From contig CM034534.1 of assembly GCA_020002185.1 (NCBI GenBank), positions 17,242,656 to 17,306,655 on the forward strand: a stretch of 64,000 bases of DNA. Reading direction: 5' to 3'. Shown piece by piece: positions 11,001-23,000 of this stretch (within the stretch, counting starts at the first letter, position 1; every line of letters starts with the position of its first letter). A program made the position numbers and the translations under genes. The notes under the pieces are model-generated. The model saw only the letters and a list, made by a program, of their open reading frames with translations. It did no database searches and had not been told where the DNA came from. The DNA is from Paraescarpia echinospica. Taxonomy: Eukaryota; Annelida; Polychaeta; Sabellida; Siboglinidae.

Positions 11001-13416
11001 ACTAACAACTAATGATATAAAATATTTACTTTATAAATCAATTAATTAAATTTAATTAATACATTTATAAATATATTGATATATTTATATTAAGATTTAC
11101 ATATAAAATTCATAAGTTTAGCATCATGGTCTATGTCGGCTGGTGCATTCAGCCTCGGTGACATCAGATATAGGCCCACCTTGTGCTGTGATAGTATTCC
11201 TCGCCCCCTGCGGCGGCTCGGAACACTATCACAGCACAAGGTAGCCCTATATCCTATAGTCCCCTCTGCCTCATGCACTAAATTATACGTACTCGAAGTA
11301 ATAGGCTTTAGAGAAAAGATTATTCACTAAATGTAAGTGATAGGAGAGTTGGGCCATGGCTCAACCCTCCCATCCCTGAGTGTCCCAACTCTCCCCATAC
11401 CCGCCATTTTTTATTTCAATCTAAATCTTAGCACAGGCATTGACCACATGGATTTCGCAAATGCCTTGATGGGAGAGGACTGTCACAGCTATCTTGCAGA
11501 ACACCCAAGAACAGTGTACTATATAGTATTGAAGAGATATAAAATTGCTTACCTTAGTGTCCAATGTTTACTATTTTGTGCATAAAATGTATTTCTGTTA
11601 AAAACATGGACAGCAAGCTTGAACTTGTCACGCCCCTTATATCAATAAAAAGATAATGTTTTGTACTTCAAATAGGTGGCAGCACCTTTCCAGAACAACT
11701 TGCAACTTCCATGAAATTGGGGGTGGCCCAACTCTCCCTGTGGCCCAACTCTCCCAAGCCTCCCCTATTATTTGTAGCTTTTCGATAACTGAGTTGATAT
11801 TTTTAATGCGTGCGATTTTTGCGCGTCTTAAGCTTATTTGGATATCAACAAGACGGTTTAGTTTACTATATCGGATAATGAAAGCAGTTCCATATACATC
11901 TGCAAACATTCACAAGCATATGCAATGCACATAATTTAAAGGAACAAGAATTTGTTATTAAAACACTATAATATAAAAATATGTACTAAGTGCGATATTT
12001 TAATGTAATTTTCTCCTTATGCCTATACAATTTCAGATTCAAAATTCAACGAGTATCATTACTTTCATACCTTTTGTATATATTGTTTAATTGTTAGCTC
12101 TTTCAGTGGTCAAACGGAACTTATTGTAAGCAATGTATGTCAGTATGTCTCTATTAACACGACGTTGTTTGTGCCTGAATCAGTTGTATCGAATATAGGA
12201 ACACCGCGACCGCGTCAAACATCAAAGGTCCTTGCGGTTATCCCAACCTGCGTCCTTTGTATTATTGCCAGTATAGTTGGTTATAATATATATTATTGCC
12301 AGTATAGTTGGTTATAATATATATTATTGCCAGTATAGTTGGTTATAATATATATTATTGCCAGTATAGTTGGTTATAATATATATTATTGCCAGTATAG
12401 TTGGTTATAATATATATTATTGCCAGTATAGTTGGTTATACTATATATGTTGTATTTACAATTGGAACATTTCATCGTCACATAGTCAAATTACGAACAC
12501 AATTGGAGATATATTTTATACAATTTCGCGGGCATTATGCCTTTGTCTCCATCATAGTTATTATAGTATTAATAGTATTACCGCTTGTATTAACAAATAA
12601 GGAAGCGACATCTTCTTTTTTCCGATGTCGCTGTTGTAACGAGCACGTGGCGTTGCAGCGGCGATCAATGCCGGAAAGATCATCGCGTATTGGAACATAC
12701 CGTTCATCTCGTTCTCGTCCGTCGATCCCGCTCTCGCCGACCGCGAGATGTACAACACGCTCGTCAGACTCATGAGTCCTCACAACCAAATGGCGGAGGT
12801 CGTGACTCATCTGTTCCACTTCTACGAGGTGGGTGCTGCCGACCCAAGACAACGATAATTATACGTTACTTCTATTATTATTATTAAAATTGCGAAATAT
12901 ATCTATATTGCAACTCCCTACCACTTATTTGTGTCATGTCATTGTCAGAAAGGTAAAGTTGGTTTTAATGAAACACTTGCAGTTTGTATACGAAAACACA
13001 GCGCCAAGAGAAAACATTGCTAACCGCGTTAAGCTTGCGGGCGGTTATAACCAATGGAAAAGACGATTATGCACGTGGCGTTACTGCCTTGGGAAGTTAC
13101 GCTCAATTCTCGTAATTCATGCACCGTGATTAGCGGCTAGATCTTGCGTGATTCCATGAGACGCATTTTGGAGTGGGGCGGACAATGACCTGGTGACTAT
13201 ATATATATTAATAGTTACTTCGGAAAAATGCACCGTTATTAAACTGTGGCTGAAAGGCAGCTCGTTGCTTCTAACACTATTAGGCCCCTATTCAGTGTGT
13301 GTGTGTGTGCTGTGTCTGTGCGCGCGCGTGCGAGTGTGTGTGCGTGTGAATGTGTTTGTGTGTGCGAGTGTGTGTGTGCGTGCATGTGTGTGCGTGCGTG
13401 TGTATGATTGTGTTTA

Positions 13417-13458
<42 letters not shown>

Positions 13459-16400
13459 CGTGCCTGTACCTCGTGCTCTCACAGCTGCAATTTCTACGTG
13501 TGGTTTGTATAATCAGTTCTGAAACACCGGTTAGAAACCCATTTTGAAATATGCGAGGTTGTATTTTACATTTCATATCATTGTAAAATTTATCACAAAA
13601 ATTTAGGGAATTAGAGGTTTTTTGTAAGAAGGTGCATATGACTGTTCAACGCGCTTAAACACTTCAGCCCCTGATAAACTGGTTCATTTCGTTACCACCT
13701 CGACTTCATCCACTATGCAATTAGTGCATGACGATTTTTCTTTCACGCCCACCACTGTCTGTACCCACAACTCAGCGAATTCAGGCAATACGAAGTGAAC
13801 AAAACTACCAATGTTTCGAAACGGCTGCACGAAGGTTTGGAATCTGGTGCTTTCTTGTGAGGGTCTGTTTTGGTTGGATCGAAGAATATTATAGCTTGGA
13901 GGATTCGTTGTAATAATTATACTGTCGTTTTTGCATAACTTCAGTTTCCTTTCGTACGGTTTGGGACTACCAATAAAAGAGCCCACAGTTTCTAAAGTCA
14001 ATACATATAGCTTGGTGCACCTATGGCAGAGAGATCGAACGTATTTTCCCCGGTCTTGCGCAGTGGAAGTCGGCGGTGATCGTGTCGACCCAGGTTGCGA
14101 ACTTCGACATGCGTTGTGAGCATCTTGAGACTTCGCTGAGGAAGAAGTTTGAGACCAACGACATTGCTCTGACGCTGATGCTCAGTTCAGCAACCTACGC
14201 AGTAGAACTGTCGAAGTGGATGGAGCGTATCAAAGTGGCCGGCAGAAGTAAGTGTACATTACTAGACAGTTTCAGCTACACAATAATTGTCGCCATATGC
14301 ATTGCTATTTTCTTAACTTACAGTCACATAATTTGCTGGTGTCATGTTCTACATTCGTTTCTCACCGAGGTAAGTATACATAATTAGGGATATATTGACA
14401 ATCATTAATTGGTTAATACGTAACTTATAACTTCTGCATTTTATTTGAAAAACGATATGCTTACGTTATACGCGCGATCTAAAATAGATAGCTTTATTCA
14501 AAATCTATCAGGCGTGACAAAAATTAAAACTAAAACACATTGACGCACATTGGAAAGTTATAGATCGTCCTACATACGCTATACGTTCGGAGCATGACAC
14601 GTATTATTATAATCGCTGACATTGTCTGTTATCTTTGTGCATATACGTCATGCAGTCAGCCAATGGTTAGGTACAACAAGTCAGTCCGGTTGTGTGGAAT
14701 TAGAAATGTTACAATAATATAGCTGTATAGATGATAGTTGACCGTCCAACTTATCAGACATAACATCCGAAGGAGACTACTGATAGAGCAATTGCTTGCA
14801 TGATTCTAAAATATATACTTTCAAAGCAATAAACGAAACGTTAGTCAATAGTAATCGCTCATGTACGGCTATGACATTCTCATGAGCTCATAGTCCCGAA
14901 TTGCTCGTTAAAATCGGTTTCGCTCCTCAACAGTGGTCTCGTGTTATGAAACCTATCAAAACCATAATGCGCCATAAGGACACGTCCTCCGGTGTGTCTT
15001 GGAAAGAGTTTCGTCCCCGGTGATAGGCGGCGGATTTTCACATTAAATTTTTTTTTTCTTAAATTTATTAATGGAATTTGCTTAATTTTGTTTTAACACG
15101 TCAACAAGCATTGCATACGAACACAAAATTAGTTTTAACAAACACGTGCATCAACCATCAGAAGGTGTGTATCGTTAGTTGTCTACGGAACCAAACTGTG
15201 GAACTCATTCAATGTCAAATATAATTTCATATTGTTCGGTTTCACAGCACACCAAAACATAAATAATTATTGTCGTGTCTGTATCACTTATGAACTGAAC
15301 ATCATGTAAGAAGCTGCTAGAAATTGTCGAACAAGGAGAAACATGACGTTATAAGTATTTTTACTTATGTGTTTCTCCTTTTGAACTTTTCACCAATATG
15401 TTTTGTAGATTTCATTTGTACATCTAACCTGTTTGATTTGTTTGAATAAACGCTTTTGATTTGACTCTTTGAAAAACAAGATAGGTTTCCTTAGGAGCTC
15501 ATTGTCTTAGTGAAAAGGTCCCCTCGTGACTGTTTTCTCAGTCGTGATTCTGTGCGGAGATACGACGTTCCTGACCGATGTCATGATAGAGGCACACCGT
15601 CAGGGGATGACGTCAGGCGACTACGTCTTCATCAACCCCACTCTCATACCTGACCAGGCCTTGGAGCTGCACTGGGACCACATCACGTCGACTAAAGACG
15701 TCCCAAAGGAAACGTTCTGGCCATTCCTCCAGGTAGGCGAATCACAATGGCCGATCGGAGAGATCTGTAGATCATAGCCAACCTTGTACCGTATTCCGCA
15801 GTTTTGACGTTATGAGTAAGTTAAAAGCACGTCGCAGTTTCTTTGCATGGCAGAATGCGCAGGCTTCGTTATCATGCGCTCAACACAGAAAACTCACGTT
15901 TGTATATTCGCGTTCGCATCACTTTAAATCACAGCACCGTCAGGTTGAAGTGCGATTGGATGTATCAATTATTGGTAAAATGTGTATAGTGTTCGAATTG
16001 TCAGACTATTATCGTATTACCGTAAAACAAAAAATGTCTAAACAACAACTGCAAAACTACGAACTACAACCACATAACGCAACTGTGACGACATTACAAT
16101 TAATGTGATAAACTGCAACGCCACCTAGTGAATGAGGTGGAACTGAGCGTGCCAGTGGCTACATGAAAGCCAATGTCGTGTTTACATGTTGGTGCCATGG
16201 GATACACCCGTGCCATGTGCTCATTGTTAAAGTAATTCTGACATACTGTATGGCGCAATAAAGATATGAATAAACGAACAACATATATCGTCATAGGGTG
16301 TCGGTAATGGGATAGTATAAACCAAAGAAGAAACCGCGAAGAAGACGCGTACAAGGTGAGTGCAGGATTGACGTCAAAAGTGCCGAATCACCTTTCCTTG

Positions 16401-19400
16401 GAAAACAGAGGAGAATCATGGCGGATCTTCACGCGGGAATGGAGATACTATGTAACAGCGACGAAAATAGCGAGAAAAGACGACGAGGTCAGAGTGGCAG
16501 CGTTTTCTGAACGAAACATTCCAGTGGCAAGAGGACGAATACAAGAATACGATCGATGTCGTCATACAGAAATGTGATGACAACTGCATTGCCAAAACCA
16601 TTGAAACCTATGAATAATACAGATTCTTTAACAGATCGCAAAATGCAGGTGAGATGGCGGAAGCCTATATAACAGCGCTATATATGCTGCCAGCCACTGT
16701 AATCTTAAAGGAATTAGCAAAGAGCATCAGCACTCCTTTATGAATCATACTTAACACATCACTCGCAACAGAAAAAATACCCACAGACTGGAAACAAGCT
16801 AATATATCTGCTTTTCATATGACAGGAAGTAAAACCCAAGCACAGAACTACCGACCAGTCAGTTTACCGAGCGCAGTAGGGAAAATAATGGAAGGAAAAG
16901 TCAGAGACACCATCACTGAATGTATGAAAGAAAATTACCTGCTGAGCGATAAACAATTTGGATTCATTAAGGGCCGTTCTACAGTATAACTGTTGAAAGT
17001 GCCCGATTCATGGACTGAAACACTGGATAATGGAGGATACACAGACATAGTATATTGCGATTTTTTAAAAGCTTTCTACAAGGTTCCACATATTCGACTC
17101 ATTAAGAAACTCCAGAGCTAGAGTATAAAAGGGAACATTCTTAACTGGCCCTCAGAAGACAACGAGTAAGAGTAAATAACACATTTTCAAATTGGCCGGA
17201 GGTAATCATGATTGGCCTTCTTCTTTTTGTTATATTCACAATTGATTTACCTGATGTTATAAAGATCTCTCATATTTTCTTGTTTGCGGATGATATGAAG
17301 CTCTTTAATCCTATTTATACTGAAGAGGACTGCACAAAACTGCAACAAGATTATATCTCTGCCGAACGCTAGACAGATACATCACTTTTGAAATTCCACC
17401 CAGATAAATGTAGCCAAATGAGAATTGGATCATCATCCACAAGGAATAAAAGCTAGGAAGCAACCAGACAACACTTACAAGTACTGACAAGGTGAAAGTT
17501 ATTGGAGTCACTTTCGATTCATCGCTAAGTTTTTTAATTTTTAATTTTGAGGCATCTATGTCAACAAATAATTAAGCCAATTAGATTATGGGGATAATCC
17601 GACGTGCTTTTGATCACATGGAAGAAACGTGTTTTTCTACAACTGTCTCTCGTCCGTCCACACATTGAATATGCTAATCAAGTATGGAGTCCTTTCTTAA
17701 TTAAACATATTACAACTCTCGAGATCTTGAATACAAAGAACGTTTACAGAGACTGAAATATTTACCAACTCTATCATACTGTCGTCTCTGAGGAGATATG
17801 ATTGAAATATATATAAGATACTAACAGGAAAATATGATCCAGCAGTCTATTCCAATTGTGTTACAATGAGAGATAACGAAGCACTCACCGGAGGGCACCA
17901 CCTAAATATATTTAAAGAAAGATGCCAATTAAATAGTAGAAATAACTCATTTATATACCGACGCACAGACGTATGAAACAGTCACCCACAGTATGTGGTT
18001 GACGCTTCACCGATGCAGTTGTTTGACACAACAAAATAGATAAGTTATGGCAAAACCACTCTATGAAAACTGAATGCACTGCCAAACTCCTATCTTTGAT
18101 TGTGCCAGACTCAGACGCATGCACACAGTCCGAGCAGATGTCAAAAACGAGAGCTGGCAGATTAGAGGCAGATGCAGTAATCCCTAGTCAAGCCAGAAGA
18201 AAACCTGTAAGAACCTGTAAGATGTTATTTACTTTACTTTTCAGGTCATGAAAATGGCCCAGCAACATTGACGTTTATTTTTGCAAGACAAAAAGATAGA
18301 ATCAGGAAGTGGGAGACACTGGAGCCGTTACTGCCTATGATACAGAACTAACTGCACCAATGATCGGCTCGGGACATCTCATTGGGAGCTCCTTACAACC
18401 CTACTCTGGAAAGTAGTGTCACAATCCTGATCTCTTATAGTTGACCCACCACGTGTGGTGGGTCAACTAAGGGATATATCGGCTCCCAAGCCTTCCCAGC
18501 TTTCCCATAACCGGTGTGGTCATCCATGCCACGTAATATAACTCTATATATTGAGGACGTCAAGCTGCAATTAACATAGCAAATTTACCTGCTTTTATAT
18601 CCTACCAGCCAGGCGAAATATGTGGTGTGAACTTCAACTTTAATTAATCTTGCATATCTACACCTAGTGAAGTTATTTATTCGATAGAATGGTATTAAAA
18701 CATTGGTCATATGTTATGTTACATGATATGATGCATAAACGTATGCATACGTGGTGTAAATAATATTACTAATCTATTATATGTATTCTGATGTATGCAA
18801 GTTCATGGATAGTTATGGTTGAAGTCGGTAGGGGCGAATCCAAGATGGCGCACACAGTGGGAAAACTTCCAGTAATCAAATCATATGTATTGTCTATGTA
18901 TTATACCAACGACGTTTCAAGTACACAGTGCGATATTAATAGTGAATTAATATTGAACAGAGAATGTGTGAGAACTTATGTTTACTCCGCCGTGGTGCGT
19001 TGCATTAAAAAAAACAATTTTCAACTAGTGCATTTATTTTGTGTGCCATAAGTGACGATACATTTGTTTTTTTGTTTGATCACTGCCAAATAATATAACT
19101 AAAATCAGCCAAGCACAAGCGTGTGTGTATTTGCATTGTAACTGGTAAAATTTTTATTAACAGATTATGCCAGTGCGTATGTACGTGTCTCTCTATATAT
19201 GTGTCTACATTACGGTACGATTCAAAAGTTAAGTTTAAAGACAATAACCATGTTCTTTTCTTGCGCGCGCGTGCCTGCCTCCGTGAATAAACTATCAACA
19301 ATAATGAATGTTCTTGTTGTACCGAAAGGCAATATATAGACCAGACTACAATTACTTCATGTTCTAAACATCCAAAGTCCCTACCTTCCTTCCTGTTACA

Positions 19401-19943
19401 GCCATCTTGCAATAGCTACCCCTTCACGCTGTCTTTTCCGGCATTTGTTTTCATATCGTATAGTGTGTTGCACTGTTGAAATCACCTGTTAAACAAAGCA
19501 CCATATCGAGCTTCAAGCACATATTGTTTGTTAAAAACACTGAATGTTGGCTGGACCCACGCAAGTCAACCATCCACTAGTTAAGTCGGTGTTGTACTGA
19601 AACCCGTCGTGTGACCTATATTTCGACCACTGTATTCCTATTGGTCGTTTTACGCATCTCAGAAACTCGTTTACAACAACGGTCAGGTGAAACTCGACAG
19701 AGGTAGTAATTAAATTCAAGCTAAAGTCAAATTAAATCCTCTTGGCATGTGGTTAGGAAGGAACCAGTGTTGGGCTCGCACGTGATGCCTAGAATGTTCA
19801 CTGGAAGTTGAATCAATGCATTGTCTCTGAGGTAATGCACCATGACATTGCTTGTGGACGAAGCATAGTTGGCATGCAAATAGGAATAGCCTCGTCATTC
19901 GTGTTAAATGTGCAGCGATCCATGACCGTACCCAATTATGAAT

Positions 19944-20016
<73 letters not shown>

Positions 20017-23000
20017 ATTCGAGATAGGTTGGTCATAGGTATAAAGGACGATAAACCAAGAGAAAAGTTGCTTGTAAAGGAAGACCTAAATCTGGAAGCT
20101 TGTATTGCCATGTTGAAAACATTACAAGTGAGACATAAACGTGCACAAGAAATAAGAACAAAAACGACCACTCACTCAGTCAGACACAAGGCGGCGCCAG
20201 TCAAGCCACCAGCTGCAAGTCCATACAATGCAAATTATGGCAATCCTGCAAGAAAGTACAACATATCTAGACGTTCGAGTACTAGCAAGTACACACCCAC
20301 CAGTAGCAGGTACACACAACCTTCTTGTGAGGGACGATCAGGATGTAGCAGGTGTGGTGGTACACATCCAAAAGGGAAGGACAAGTGTCCTCCTCGTGAC
20401 GCCATTTGCCATGTGTGCGGTAAACTAAATCACTTCGCTAAGATGTGTAGGAGCGCAGCTGCTCATCAAATGGTCGAAGAAGCAACCATACACACAGTGG
20501 GCAGTGATCGTAAAACGAAAGCACACGTAAGACTGACAATAAATAACAAAACAAAAGTGTCGTTTCACATGGACACAAAGTCGTCGGTGGACGTCCTGCC
20601 ATATCACGACTACGTACGTGCAACAGCTGATCACTCTTGCAGCAAGTTGGAGATTACGAACATTTTACTCGTCATGCACAACAAGTCGGTAGTGAAACCG
20701 ATAGCACTGGCGCGTTTGCAGGTTCACCGCAATGGAACACACAGACAGGTGCGTTTCGATGTTATGCGTGCCAATGTTGTTCCACTTTTGAGTTTGCAGT
20801 CATGTCTGGACCTTGACTTAATTGTGCTGCAATAAATGCAGTGAAGATAAGAACAGAGAGTCAGAACCGTGACAAAAGTGACGACAGCCAACAGACAACG
20901 ATGGAGACGACACAGACGCTAACTATGACTGGTAAAATATGTCCATCGAAAGCAGACAGTGTATATTTCTGTGACGAGCAAGCGATCACAAGTGTTACAG
21001 GACATTGTACTCAGAGAGAATACCCGGATGTATTCGAGGGACTTGGTTGCCTCGATGGCAACTATAGAATACAGATCGATCCAAGTGTCAAACCTGTTGT
21101 GCATCCACCCCGCAGAGTTCCGTGTGCGTTACGAGAAGACTTGAAGGATGAACTAACACGCGTGGCAGAGGACAGAATCATCGCTCCTGTCATCGAACCA
21201 ACTCAGTGGGTATCGAGCATGATTGCAGTGAGGAAGAAGAACACAAACAAACTCGAGACCTGTATAGGGCAATTCAATGTTCTCACTACCCGCTTCCTAC
21301 ACTGGAAGATGTCGCAACACGACTCACTAATGTCAAAGTGTTCTCGGTATTGGATGCCAAGACAGGCTTCTGGCAAGTGAAATTTGATGATTCCAGCTAC
21401 CTCTCGACGTTCAACACACCATTCGGTCGTTACCGGTGGCTGCGAATGCCATTCGGCATAAATTCAGCACCAGAGGAGTGGCAACGTCGAGCGAACGAAC
21501 TAGCTAACGGATTCAACGGAGTAGAAATCGTAGCAGATTACTTCCTGTGCATTAGGTTCGGAGACACAGTCGAACAAGCAACACGATACCATGATGCCAA
21601 TCTCAGGGCACTGCTGGATCGAGCGAGAACACGCCACCTGCTGTCGAACCTAGACAAAGTCCAACTGCAAAACAAGTCGGTACCATCCATTGGTCATCTA
21701 CTCACCGATGAGGGACTCAAGGTAGACGAATCCGAGGTTGAGGCCATCATGAAGATGCCTACTCCAACGGATGTCACAACACTGAAGCGAATTATCGGCA
21801 TGGTTGGCTATTTTGCGAAATTCTTGCCACATCTGTGACAAGTCTGTGAACCACTGAGACAATGAGATCGGAAAGATGTGGAGTGGTGCTGGCTTGAGCA
21901 ACATCAAGATGCTTTGAACAAGATCAGAGAACTGACCACAGCAACACAAGTGCTCGCATAATATGATGTAGAGCAAGCAATCACAATCCAATGAGATGCA
22001 TCTCAGAGTGGTTTGGGTGCACTGCTCCTGCAAGAGGGAAAACCAGTGTGCTACGCCTCTCGAGTACTCACAAGCACAACAGAACTATACCTAAATCGAA
22101 AAAGAGCTGTTAGCAATTGTGTTTGCATGTGAACGATTTGACCAGTATGTACACAGAAGGCACATTACCGTGCAATCGGATCACAAGCCACTTCAGACGA
22201 TCACAACGAAATCGATGATCGATGCACCGAAGAGACTGCAGAGAATGCTGCTCCGCCTGCAGAAGTACAACAGAGATGGCGTGTACATGAAAGGAAACGA
22301 AATGCACATCGGAGACGCGCTATCTAGGACATACCTTCCATACTGCCACACACATTACCCAGGGGATCATGTGTTCGTCGTTGAATTGCAACAAATGAAC
22401 ATGACAGAAGATGTTCATCTGTCGACCAACGGAATACACGAAATCATGTGCAAGTCACGTGAAGATGACGACATGAAAATTGCAGTTCGCTACACAGTTC
22501 AGGGATGGCCGGATCGACGTTAAGCAGTCGACCCACTCGCACGGCCTTATTTCAATTGCCTTGACGAGCTCAGCAAACAGGATGGTGCACTGGGACAAAG
22601 GATCGTCATACCTAGTGACATGCGAGCCATGCTCATAAAGAAACTCCACTCCTCGCACTTAGGAGTCGAAGGATGTCTTAGAAGAGCATGTGAAGTGATG
22701 TATTGGCCAGGCATAAACCAAGAAGTGAAAGCTTTCATCACTGTATTACGTGCAACGCGTACAAATCAGAACAATGCAGAGAGCCGTTGTTGTCAAATGA
22801 GATACCGTCACATCCATGGTCACGAGTTGGAGTTGACCTGTTCCACCTTCATGGACAGGACTGCCTCATAACGGTGGACTACTTCTCGAAATTATTCGAA
22901 ATTGCCAAGCTGTCAATGGCCTGTGCAACACAGGTTATCACCAAACTGCGTATTCACTTTGCGAGATTCGGCGCCCCAGACAAAGTGATTTCTGACAATG

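Larger units (their letters stand above)
8245..11765 (-). mobile_element. pogo/Tigger-type DNA transposon with identical 26-bp terminal inverted repeats
   Basis: The left end 8245-8270 begins GGGGAGGCTTGGGAGAGTTG; the right end 11740-11765 is its exact reverse complement over 26 bp. TA flanks both ends (8243-8244, 11766-11767), as for pogo elements. Further GAGAGTTGGGCC-type blocks lie inside both ends (8430-8530, 11340-11400, 11725-11740). The transposase gene is on the minus strand. Identical terminal repeats and a nearly open gene suggest a fairly recent insertion. Confidence 0.92.

Noticed and set aside
12833..13129. Open frame considered as an alternative exon after exon 3
   Set aside because: Content does not fit the ANF-receptor alignment, while exon 4 at 14064 continues it exactly.
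19942..20013. Poly(RE) start of a gag protein
   Set aside because: It is a (GA)n tract; real gag similarity starts only at LIRDRL.
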